The translations under genes were made by a program, and so were the position numbers. A DNA stretch of 64,000 nt. Origin: Lobulomyces angularis. Taxonomy: Eukaryota > Chytridiomycota > Chytridiomycetes > Lobulomycetales > Lobulomycetaceae. The notes under the pieces were generated by a model, which was not told where the DNA came from, searched no databases, and saw only the letters and a program-made list of their open reading frames with translations. Of the stretch, positions 44,203 through 55,509 are shown piece by piece. Each line of letters starts with the position of its first letter. Positions within the stretch are counted from its first letter, which is position 1. Location of the stretch: contig JADHYX010000028.1 of assembly GCA_027604685.1 (NCBI GenBank), positions 33,304-97,303 of the forward strand, read 5' to 3'.

Positions 44203-45182
44203 AAACTTTTTTTTTTTGTATGTGCAAAAATGTTAATTAGTTCTTTTCAAAAATCAAATAAAAAAAAATTTGTGAAGATTCTTCATAACCCACTTCAAAA
44301 TGTCACACCAAATTAAAGACAATAAAATCTATTATCATTAGTGGGTTTTCCGCCTAATCTATTGACTACCATTAATCTATTTTCTACACAATTAGATAAA
44401 CTATCTACCATATTTTGATCGATTTCCTCCCAAATCTGAAAGACTTGTTCAATTAAGTACAGTTTTGGTCTGAGAATTCCTAAGTTCTTCTTCTAATCTT
44501 CACAATAACCCATAGGTTCATTGTAGGATTCGTATCCAGACTCTGTGGAGGCCAGTCGAAAGTTGGAATCTTGCACTGGGTGAGAAAATCGCGCATTAAT
44601 TTTTCTTTATGACAAGGGATTGATCTTGCATAAATACCACATTCAACCCGAACTTCTTTCTGGCAGCTTTAATTCAGGTAATAGGTACATTTGAAGACTT
44701 TTCTATTAGTATATTTGTTTTGATTGCCTTCTAGATGTAACTTCTTACACTAATTCAATTTTTTTTTAAATTATGGATTTTTGTTAAAAAAAAAAGGAAG
44801 AAAACATTTTTTATTTTTTACTTGTCAGTCTTAACAAAATTTTCCTTCTTTAGTTAGTACATGTTAACACAAATACCTGGACGTCAAACTTCAATAATTT
44901 CAGTATAAAATCTTTCATTTTTTAATAATTCCCAACTTTTTTGTTTGCAGATTACTTATTGGCACGAATTAACCGAAGACCCTTACATATTTCAAAATGA
45001 GCAGGAAGTAACGTGTTGTTTTATCAAATTTAACCAGTCACAGAAGATACAGCAAACTTGGAACCAGTAGTTTCCCACGAATGTGAAGCCATGAAAAAAT
45101 TGAAATTAGCATTATATTTAATTTTTTTACATATATATTCTTTGAGATTCTTTGTTTCAATTTTTGTGTCCATTATTAAAAA
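44203..45182. other. intergenic region containing a transposase relic
   Basis: Apart from the Tc1/mariner remnant at 44313-44660, this stretch holds poly-A/T runs and the promoter of the kinase at 45183. A plus-strand frame at 45058 is hydrophobic by T-richness and not credible. Confidence 0.5.
44313..44660 (-). mobile_element. decayed Tc1/mariner transposase, C-terminal part
   Basis: Read on the minus strand, conceptual translation gives, in order, IPCHKEKLMRDFLTQC, then DWPPQSLDTNPTMNLW, and after in-frame stops and a frame change IWEEIDQNMVDSL and VNRLGGKPTNDNRFY before a TAA at 44313. These match the last part of Tc1/mariner DDE transposases: the PCHKA segment, the WPxQSPDLNPIENLW signature and the closing W..I....V.S...R...V...GG.PT..Y. 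At least two stops or shifts separate the blocks, and the N-terminal half was not found, so it is a dead fragment. I could not identify terminal inverted repeats with confidence. Confidence 0.8.
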
Positions 45183-46629
45183 ATGCATCTTCCAAAGAAT
45201 ACCTCTTCTCAGACTTTTTCTGATGATGAAAACTCTTATTCAAAAAACTTGGAAGATTACAAAATTATCTCCACCATAGGTACTAATGCAAGGATATACT
45301 TATACTTCTAATTGTTGAAAGGTTATGGTTCTTCTGCAGTTGTTCACTTAGCAAAGTATTTACCACTTGATAGCAGTGTTGCAATGAAAGAGATTGACAC
45401 TGATTTGTTTGAAAATCACCATATAGATGAACTTCGTGTAAGATTATTAAAAAAAATTCGAACTTTGTCCCTACTTAAATAATTAAAGAGGGAAATACAA
45501 ATTATGTCTCTATCAAAACATCCAAACTTGTTGCCTATATACAGTTCATTTATTACTGGTTCAAAACTGTATATAATAACCCCTTTTTTTGGTAAGATTA
45601 TATTTATTTTGTGATTTTATGAAATTACCAAGAGGGAGGATCCTGTTTAGATATTTTAAAAACTTCGTTTCCTGGAGGACTAGATGAAGTCTCAATAGCC
45701 ACCATTTTAAAGAGAGTTTTGAAAGGTTTAGTCTATCTTCACCAAAATAATTTAGTGCACAGAGACATTAAAGCTGCAAATATATTAATTAAAAAGAATG
45801 GAACTACTAAACTTGCTGATTTTGGGGTAAGCTCTTCATTAATAGACAATAGTGCACGGATTGGGCTGAGAAAAACTTTTGTTGGAACACCCTGTTGGTA
45901 TATGAATTAACAATGAAAAGTTGTTTCTTATTTATTTTCTGATAGGATGGCACCAGAGGTCATGGAACAATCGCATGGATATAATTCTAAAGCTGACATA
46001 TGGTCATTTGGTATAACTTGCTTAGAGTTAGCGACAGGAAAACCACCGTTAGCATCATGTGCTCCATTAAAAGTATCTTATATTGCACAAATCGAATTTA
46101 AAAGAGGTATTTTTTAGGTTATCAAATTGACTGTTGACGACGAACTGCCCACTTTAGAATCTATAGAAAAATCTAATCATAAGACGTTTTCCAGAAACTT
46201 CAAGAAGTTAGTTACATCATGCTTAAAGAAAGATCCTAATGCTCGCTTGACTGCAGAAGAGCTACTAAAATTAAAATTTTTTAAATTCAAATCAAGAAAA
46301 TGCCATTATTTGAAGCAAACAATTTTAAAGAATCTCACCTCAGCTCAAGACCGCATTCATCACCAAAATGGTAACATAAAGAAACATTTTTAAGGCTAAA
46401 ATAATGTTTACTGATAGGAGCTGCTTTTTTGGAAGAAGAGAACTCTAAAACGGCGGAGGCATGGGATTTTAGTTCGGACTCTACAAAAAAGCCACAAATA
46501 GATAACAGTGATAAAACTGCACAGAGCAATGAAAGAGTAATAGACCATTATAATTTAACAAAAAGAAAAAAACAAAAAAAGAAAGGTAGATTTATTTTAA
46601 TAGATGAGGAAGTTAATTTTGAACCTTGA
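45183..46629 (+). CDS. OXSR1: Ste20-family protein kinase, OSR1/SPAK (Fray) like
   Basis: Seven exons, 45183-45279, 45322-45437, 45489-45591, 45633-45897, 45946-46072, 46118-46370 and 46418-46629, encode 390 residues. Kinase subdomains: [13 protein letters not shown] (Gly loop), VAMKEID (ATP lysine), [10 protein letters not shown] (catalytic loop), [10 protein letters not shown] (DFG), then [16 protein letters not shown] and ADIWSFGIT. The [14 protein letters not shown] segment and the helix ending LKQTILKNL are typical of the OSR1/SPAK branch, which in animals is switched on by WNK kinases through the activation-loop threonine (here RKTFVG). After the kinase comes an acidic segment with EAWDF and a C-terminal [11 protein letters not shown] that recalls the start of the CCT domain, but the full CCT is absent or truncated. 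Role inferred: osmotic or ion stress signalling. Confidence 0.85.
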
Positions 46630-47015
46630 AGTATTGAGATCCATCTTAATAATAAATTCAAATGAATAAAAATTCCTAATTTTGCACAAATGTTATTTTT
46701 CATTGGAAAAAAAAATTGTCTGAAATGTTTAAATGCATTACAATAATATTTTTAGGCTAGTATGCTAAATAACACAAAAATCAAGGCATAATCGACCTTT
46801 ATTCATGCAGAAAATAAAGCAAAAAAGTTGCGTTTAAAAAATAAAGTGTGTATATACAACTTCAAGGTATTTTATCCGATTAGGTAATACATTTTTTGCA
46901 GATTCTTAATTTACTGTTTTTGAATTTGTTTTTAATAATAAAAAAAATATCAAATTATGCTAGAAGTGGAATAATAAAATTTAATTAAATGCAATGAAAT
47001 GGCTGTAACAGAAGT
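46630..47015. other. convergent spacer, no gene seen
   Basis: Facing stop codons flank this A/T-rich stretch, which carries AATAAA-like words on both strands and nothing else that can be supported. Confidence 0.5.
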
Positions 47016-48400
<1,385 letters not shown>

Positions 48401-48925
48401 AATTGAATTATATTTGTTTGAGTTGAAAATTTTACTTTTGCTACTATTGTTACACAAAAATTGTTAGAAACAAGTTAAACCTAAGTAATATTTGACTAAT
48501 TAAAATATAATGTCTACTGCAAATTAAAAAAGTAGTAAAAGCTGTTTTCAAATGAACTTTTTTTAATTTGCTTTTTTACTAAGTGGTAAAAATTTAATGA
48601 AAGAGGAACACATAAATTTAATAAATTGAAAGATTTTGTACAATTTTATATCTTTTTTTATTTCAATTTAAGTACAAAACATAATGTAATTGAACTATCC
48701 CATAAAACGTTGCTGACAACTTAAAAAGAAAAACAAGAAAGTATTGAAATAGTCTAAGCAATTTTTATATTTTCTCATTAAATTCTAAGCGTGTTTTTTG
48801 CTTCATTCATAATCAATTGTATTATGGGAAGTCCATTAACATTGGATATATCTTCATTAATGATTATTCTTTAAGTGAAAAATTTGGGTGTGTAACCGAT
48901 TTTTAAAAAAAAATAGTTTTTGAGC
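48401..48925. other. divergent intergenic region, no gene seen
   Basis: Promoters for two divergent genes should lie in these 525 bases. It is A/T-rich with no ORF or fold that I can support. Confidence 0.5.
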
Positions 48926-49460
48926 ATGTCTGAAGCCAAAGTTAAAATCTACACTTCCGGAGTTGCTGGTAATTCACAATATATTTTATTTTAACTCCTA
49001 ACTTTTGTAAAAGGTAATGTTTTTGTTAATAAAAATCAGACACGAATTGAGTGTAAGTTCCATTTTCATCTGCGTCATTTTTTGTTAGTCAATAAAACAT
49101 TTTCTTTTATTAAAAATTTTTGGACTAATAAAAACAACAACGTTAGCAATATTTCTAACTATTTTTATTAAGTTATTTTATCTGCTAAAAAAATTGATTT
49201 TCAGCTGATTGATCTATCTTTGGACTCAAACACAGTGGATAAAGAATATACAAAAAAAAAAAGTTTTGGAAAAAAGTTACCTTTAATTTATAGTTGGGAC
49301 AACACTTTGAACAGTTTTGAATATAGAGGAGTATCCTTTAGCACAATATTTTTTTCATTTTTTAACTTTGTATATTGTTTCTTAGGGAATTGAAGAATTG
49401 GAAGAGGCTAATGAAAATGGACTTGCCGAAGTTAAAAAATTTTTAGAACTTGACGAGTAA
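48926..49460 (+). CDS. SH3BGR-like thioredoxin-fold protein
   Basis: Five exons, 48926-48968, 49014-49052, 49089-49141, 49205-49330 and 49386-49460, encode 111 residues. It starts VKIYTSGVAGNVFVNKNQTRIE, then LIDLSLDSNTVDKEYTKKK, a cis-Pro-like KLPLIYSWDN, NSFEYRGGIEELEEANENG and EVKKFLEL. The YRGGIEELEEANENG block with a preceding xPLIF segment is the signature of the SH3BGRL family, a glutaredoxin fold without the active-site cysteines; indeed no Cys is present. Function in animals is poorly known (adaptor binding). Exon 3 (49089-49141) is inferred mainly from frame and the length of the fold, so its boundaries are less certain. It is tail-to-tail with a true glutaredoxin gene, 79 bases apart. 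Confidence 0.75.
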
Positions 49461-49539
49461 GTTATTTACATTTGAATTTTTGTAACTTAAACACTAAAAT
49501 ATAAACAATTATTTCAAATTGAATTGTGAATAACAACTG

Positions 49540-50060
49540 TTAATTAATCAAATGAACATTTTTTAATCGAATGGTTAATTTACCATTTTTTTCCTCTTCT
49601 TTCAGATCATCCCATCCTCCTTCCAAAAAACGTTAAAACGGTTAAAGGATTTAGAACATATATTACCTAACCACTCTCCGCCAATAAAAATGTTTGGTAC
49701 TGTTGCTTCTTGAGTTTTTTCTTTCACATAATTGTGAATTTCTTCCCCACCTTTAAAGTATGTGTTTAAAAGTAAGTGCAATTTTTTCACCTTCTACTTT
49801 ATTTAGTTCAGGTGCTTCAAATGGTACCCCTAATTTTTTAAACATTGTTTTTGCCTTTGTACACTACATAAAAATAATCCTCTAACTGGGAAACCAATTT
49901 TTTTTTTTTTTTTAATTACGTATAAGCAATAAGATTTACTAAAGATGACAACTTTGCTGCATTTAATTAAATTTTCCACATATTCTTTTCCATTTACTTT
50001 ATTTGAGACCTCTTTATTCTTCGAAAAATCCAAATAACAAACTCCATCTTTACATTCCAT
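49540..50060 (-). CDS. dithiol glutaredoxin
   Basis: Four minus-strand exons, 50060-49920, 49863-49791, 49750-49667 and 49619-49540, encode 125 residues. Residues 1-30 form a charged extension beginning MECKDGVCYLDF. The fold follows with VVIFSKSYCLYCTKAKTMF (active site CLYC, made by joining exons 1 and 2), KKLGVPFEAPELN, ATVPNIFIGGEWLGG and WDDLKEEEKNGKL. The TVPxxFIGG and GGxDDL blocks bind glutathione in class I glutaredoxins. The protein should reduce protein disulfides and mixed disulfides with glutathione. The extra CysxxxxxxCys in the N-terminal extension is unusual. Its start is 153 bases from the divergent gene at 50214. Confidence 0.88.
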
Positions 50061-50213
50061 TTCTACAAAATATAAAATTATTTTTGGAACATTTCAATTT
50101 AAAAAACCAATAATATTTTTATTTAATTTTGTTGTATTTGAAAAAACAATAATCTTTTTATTTAGTTTTGATATATTTGAAAAAATAAAAATTTTTACTG
50201 ATGCAATTAAAAA

Positions 50214-51213
50214 ATGATCTCAGATTTATCAGAGTTAAGTAGCGACTGCGTTATTTTAAACAAAGAAAAATATTCTAGCCGTGTCAGGACACATGGTATT
50301 TTGTCAAAAATAATGATTGAAGTATAATTTTGTAGAGACCAATTCATCAGATGATTTTGTGACTCCAATAAAAAAGAAAAAAAAACTAACAAGTTCTCAA
50401 ATTACCATAAATTGCCAGCAATCTAACTGTTCCACACTTGCAATTAAACTAGAGTCTGATGAAAAAGTAAACTCCAAAGCCAGTCAAAATACAGAAAAAG
50501 TTATAAGTAGCAAAAAAATTCAAAGAGAATATCAGAATTCCTTTTCAGATGAACAAAATAGTTATGATGATGATGCCCTTTTTTTGTATCAAAAAAAAAA
50601 AAAAAGAAAAATAAAAAAAATTAAATCTATAGTCACTGTCAACAACAAAAAAGAAAAAAAATTATTAAATAAAAAAAATTGTATAATAGATGAAAAAGTT
50701 TTAAGTGAGTTAAAGGATTTGAAGCGACAGCCACTTGAATGTTCACTTTCTGAAAAAGAATCATTAAGTAACAGAGATTACTGTGGATTGGATATTAATG
50801 GCATTACAGTGAAAACAAATAATACTGACGTTATTAAAGCGGATAATATTGATGTATTGGACTTAAGTACCGACTCCAGTTTTTCAATAAGAAAGAAAAG
50901 TGATGATCGGAGTTCTTTAGTTGTAAATAAACTGGAAAATGGTTAGATTTATTTCCGCATCTATTCTAATTATTGTTTTGTTACTAATTTGTATTTTTAA
51001 GAACCTAACCGTAACGCAATTGTAACAGTAAAACAGAAGGTTGAATCTTCACCGTTACACTTATCAAAATCATATACCCCAGCTTTAAATTCCAATAAGG
51101 AGGAGCTGCCAAGGGCAGCATTTTCAAATTGTTTAAAAAAAAAAAGATTGACTTCTCGAAAGGTTGGATTATCTAGAAACAGTAACTTTAAGTCACTGCT
51201 ATTTAAACAATAA
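50214..51213 (+). CDS. Lys-rich nuclear protein, possibly RAD51AP1-like
   Basis: Three exons, 50214-50295, 50336-50941 and 51002-51213, encode 299 residues. Most of the protein is disordered, rich in Lys, Ser, Asn and Asp, with basic runs (YQKKKKRKIKKIK). Two short parts recall RAD51AP1: near the start an SSDDFVTPIKKKKK segment, as in the DSDDDFV-x-KK region, and at the very end RKVGLSRNSNFKSLL, as in the LGLSR-x-x-x-VKPLH peptide by which RAD51AP1 binds RAD51. That protein stimulates strand exchange in homologous recombination. The resemblance covers only short motifs in a low-complexity protein, so the assignment is tentative; otherwise call it a hypothetical nuclear protein. Confidence 0.55.
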
Positions 51214-51380
51214 ACTCCTATTTTTACTACACGCAATTAGTTTATAGTGTAAATTAATTCAACTCTTTTTAAAGAAAAGTGAATTGTGATCATTTTCCTA
51301 CTTTAAAATTACATTTCTATAATTATCTAAAAAAAAAAAATTGCAATATTTACTCTAAATTCTGTAAAGTTTATGTCCTT

Positions 51381-53070
51381 CTAATAAAATTGATTTTTGC
51401 TGTAATTCCTAGTTGGATTGGAAAGTAAACTTCTGTCATCAAAATTACTTCTATCATATTGTGATGTTTGCTGAGAACCATTGTAGCTACTAATGCTATA
51501 CTGAGAAATTGGTTGATGCTGTGAAAAATTTACATTTGAACTTGGGTGATACTGTGCTTGAAATCCATGAACATTATAATGTAACGGCTGTTGCGAATAT
51601 TGCACTTGATTATAATGGGGTACCTGTGAGTACTGATGTGGAAGAAAGTCTTCCTCTCTAACTTGAGGAATTGTTGGTCCGACTGATAAACCTTTTTTTT
51701 TAATTGAAATTAAAGTTGAATACACATTATCATACCTAAAGGAGGAGGTACTCTCTTAGCTCCTCTAGTGGAGTTACTAATATCGGAAGTCACATCTGAA
51801 TCTGAATAAACATCAGGATTAAAATTAATTCCACCATTCTTCATGTTTCCTATTTCCTCTAATTCATGTCTTCTTGCTTGTTCTACTCTTTTTTTTGATT
51901 GTTTGCGAAGAATACCATCAATTCTGAACAAAATAATAATAATATCCAAAATAAATTAGCATTAGAAACAATATTTTGCAATATCACCTTTTGTCAATTT
52001 TATGACAACAATATTCTTTAAGATTGCCTTGAATTTTAGCTAGTAAAGGAAAATAAATTAAAATAGCGCAAATAAAGCTAATAAAACTAAATATCCAAAT
52101 CAATACTGTGAACAACATTAGACATTGCTGGGCTAAAATTGATGGATTGTTGCTTATATTCTGAAAATAAACTTTGAAACTTAAGAGCAATAAATCAAAT
52201 TGGGATAACATTTTGTTCGCTTTTAATCCTTTCTGATCTTGAAATGTCTGTATTAAGTTTTCAACAAAAAACAATCCATAAAGAAATTGACGCGGAAGCT
52301 CAGCAAGAAACAGCTTCTTCCAGCCTACAAAAGTTTTAATTTAGTAGAAACGAACAGTAAAAGTCATAAAAATTTTAATTTCATTATTCACAAAGACTGA
52401 AATAAGTTTAACTTACTTTTAAATGTAAAGAATACGTAAAATGCTAAAATATCAATTGTCCTTCGGCTATTTTGTACCTTTTGGAAAAAGCAAAAATAAG
52501 CGTAAGACTGTATTGAGTAATATCGATAGGTCACATTACTAGTTAAACTATAACTAATATCCTTTGATTTAATAATTCTTTTAGCTTTAATCCAGTCAAT
52601 TACAAGTAAAACAAAAGAAATTAAAACTGAACCCAAAATAATCAAAACTCGAGGAAGATAGTCAAGATGTTTGCTAACAGTTCCTTTTTTAAAGCAAAGC
52701 GCTGGATTATTCATAAAAGAATCTCCTCCAGCTTCTGTAATATTACACCCAGAATTGCTAAAGTTGCATTTAAGTAAATCATACTTTTCACCAAATTACC
52801 TACCTTATAAGTGTTTGGTATGTAGATACGTATATAATCACAATTCCAACGTCGGCCATGTATACTAAGATAGACTTTAGGGTTAACAGGAAGAGCCAAA
52901 AATATTTGGTATAAGAATAAATAGAATCTGTAATGAAATCATCTACCTGTACCAAATTAATTAAAATTAAATAAAAAATTGATATATTAATCAAAACAAA
53001 CATTAATGTAATCAAATTTATGGTCAGCTATCTCCTCCCGTTTCCAATCAGCATCTCCACAACAAACCAT
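51381..53070 (-). CDS. KCH1: KCH-family low-affinity potassium channel
   Basis: Six minus-strand exons, 53070-53002, 52946-52804, 52757-52417, 52324-51988, 51923-51736 and 51691-51381, encode 462 residues. It begins CCGDADWKREEIADHKFDYI, then VDDFITDSIYSYTKYFWLFLL and SILVYMADVGIVIIY, and includes YLPRVLIILGSVLISFVLLVIDW, TIDILAFYVFFTFKSWKKL, LPRQFLYGLFF and LIWIFSFISFICAILIYFPLL, giving about five or six membrane segments. CC-G-DW, the HKFDYI box and the FFTFKxWKKL...LPR segment define the KCH family, which is specific to fungi and was described in yeast as Kch1/Kch2 (low-affinity K+ uptake linked to calcium signalling). The cytosolic tail of about 190 residues is Gln/Ser/Tyr-rich. This gene is one of the best hints that the genome is fungal. 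Confidence 0.87.
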
Positions 53071-53307
53071 GGATATAATAAACTTTATTCAAACTAAAAC
53101 AAAGAAAAGTGTAACTTGAATCAAAAATCTCTTTCCCGCCAATACCTTATTTGAACAAAATTGATAAAGTCTACTCAATATTTTGAATTGTCAACGCTTT
53201 TGTGCTTTAAATTAAAAATTTTTTTTATGAAGCTCAATAATATGAGGCGCAAATTTTGAAATTGAAATTTTTAAAATATAATTTTTATTCATTTAAAACT
53301 AAAACCA

Positions 53308-55139
53308 CTACAAATTATCTGCTAGTTCGGCATTGCCTTCTTTATTTTCTTCATTATTCTCTTCCGTAAAATCTAATCCTAATTTTTTTAGTTCTTCCTC
53401 ATATTTTTTTTTAAATTCTAGTAACTCCAAATTTATTAATTCCTCTTTTTTCTTGATCACTTCTTCTAGGCTATTTGCTTTTCCTTCACTGATCATGTCA
53501 TCTTCCTTTCTCTTAAATTCCTCATAGTCTTTGGCAGTTAACTTTTTTTCTGCCCTTTTTGGTGCATGTTTTTTAACCTTTCTTTTCACACCATCCTAGT
53601 TAAAAGTTTTTTAAAAATAAATGAAAGAAAAGCAATAATTACCGCATCAATAACAAACATTTCTACTTCTTCTGAGTTTAAATCCTCAATAAACTTAATT
53701 TTAGCTTCTTCAGAGTATTCATTTAAGCCTTTTCCATCTTTACTGATCTTTTGGTTTATTAATTTTACGACGCTATCAAATACATTAAACACTTCATTAT
53801 TTTGAGAAGTTGCAGATTGTTGATTGACAGGTGTTGGTTTGAATTTTGGTAATACTGGAATAGATTCATAGTTTACCAATTTTACCAAATCCATTATGGA
53901 TAAATACTTACCGGATGCTACAAACATATTTTTTAATATAGAAAATTAGGTAATTACCATTATCGTGCTCTTCGTTTGCATTAAGCTTACTATCAACATC
54001 AGTAAATTCACCTCTTGGTGAGCAAATTAAATTTATTAAATTTTCTTTTTGCTTTGGAACGAAGGCAATATCGTCACATATTCTAAAATAGATATGAAAA
54101 AAAATGGAAAAGAATGTTGTTCATACCTCCAAGTATTAATAATAATCTGATAATTGCACAAGGAAGTCTCTTTAAAAAAAGCAATATGATCTTCAGTCTA
54201 ATTAAATTAATTATCTTCTTAGAATTAAAAAATTACTAACATTAGGCAAACAGTGGTATTCAACTTCAACAGTTCTCGGAACCATCTTAATTTCACAAAA
54301 AGTACCTCCAGACCATTTTTGTCTAATAAAACTGGTTTCACCATCTTCGCTATTTTTATAAGAAACTATTTCAGTAGAAGAGGGCCTGAAAAATTCATTA
54401 AAAGGAGTTGCATAACCAGATACAAAAATTACCCTATTTCTTTTTCATTTTTTTCAGATATCGCGTTTTTGGTAGGCAAGTCTGAATATAGCCCTAGGAT
54501 AAAATTGTTCTCATTTTTTTTGATTTCCTGCTGTTGCTTAGTTAATAAGCTTAGTTCCTTCTTTTCAACATCGTTTAAAACATGAATCTGACTTAAGTGG
54601 CTATTAAAACAGAACTGATATGTCCACCAACCTTAAAAGTTAAAAGTGTAAAAAGTATAAATGTGTTACAGTTCTCATCTCATACCTTTATTTAGTAATA
54701 AACATTGATTATCGATAGATTTAAAAATGTTTAAAAATTTTCCAAGTTGGGGAATTTTATTATTGTTATCAACAGATTTATTTAGATTTTTTTCCTTTTT
54801 TGGTATCCGGCAATAATAATATCTTTCATCTTTTAATTTTAAGTCTAAAACCTCCGTATTTTCATTTATCAAGATTTGTTGATGACTAGATTCTTGAAAT
54901 ATTAAATTATGTGTTGGAACTTACATTTGGGAAATAAAAATTGCAGATTAAAAAGATATGAATTTGAAATTATACCGTGGTGTAAATCTTAAAGTCATGT
55001 TGCAAAAAAGAAAATTTTAGTGTAAAGTAACTAACTTTAATTTTATACCAGAAAAAACCAGTGACTGAGGGGAAAGTGAAGAGAGTATGCATTTAAATAG
55101 AAAAAAAGAAAATAAACTTTGAGTTATCACAGATAACAT
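53308..55139 (-). CDS. OS9: OS-9/Yos9-type ER lectin
   Basis: Nine minus-strand exons: 55139-55049, 54987-54976, 54919-54686, 54631-54433, 54385-54241, 54197-54127, 54082-53958, 53917-53643 and 53595-53308; 479 residues. Exon 1 encodes a signal peptide (SLFSFFLFKCILSSL). Exon 2 is a 12-base microexon; with it, the frame runs unbroken into PTHNLIFQESS. The MRH lectin domain has GWWTYQFCFN, the QKWSGGTFCEI step, PRTVEVEYHC, KETSLCNYQIIINT and CDDIAF, where the Gln, Arg, Glu and Tyr bind terminal mannose. OS-9/Yos9 sits in the ER lumen and delivers misfolded, trimmed glycoproteins to the Hrd1 ligase. The C-terminus is charged coiled coil ending AELADNL without an HDEL-type signal, so retention would rely on a partner such as Hrd3/SEL1L. 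Confidence 0.87.
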
Positions 55140-55509
55140 ATTCCAAAGGTTTTTCTTTTAAAAAAATAGCTTGTATATGCTTAAAAAAATTTTAAAAATA
55201 TTACTGAAATATTGTAGTGCTGATAAAGGGATGTTTTTTATTTTTGTGACGTGATTAGTTTGGCAATATAATAAATTATATTGGGATGTATTTAAATTGC
55301 ACTAAATAAGTGAACTTTTCAAATAACGTATAATGAACGGAAAAACTTATCTGTTACTTTAAAAATTTTAAAATAAACTTGTTTTGCCAAATGAAGGTCT
55401 GTATAAAGTTACTGAAAAGTTAAGTACATGCAATTAATATGAAGTTTTCTAGTAAATTAAATGAATTTCTGAAAAAATATATAGTTTTAATATCTGAAAT
55501 AGTCTGAAG
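55140..55509. promoter_or_regulatory. divergent promoter region, no gene seen
   Basis: 370 bases between the start of the OS-9 gene and the start of the CHD gene, which point away from each other. No specific element recognised. Confidence 0.35.

Noticed and set aside
45058..45279. Plus-strand ORF upstream of and overlapping the kinase start
   Set aside because: Different frame from the kinase; hydrophobic because of T-rich intergenic DNA.
53308..55139. Start of the OS-9 gene at the ATG at 54998
   Set aside because: It is out of phase with the conserved body and lacks a signal peptide; the 55139 model solves both.
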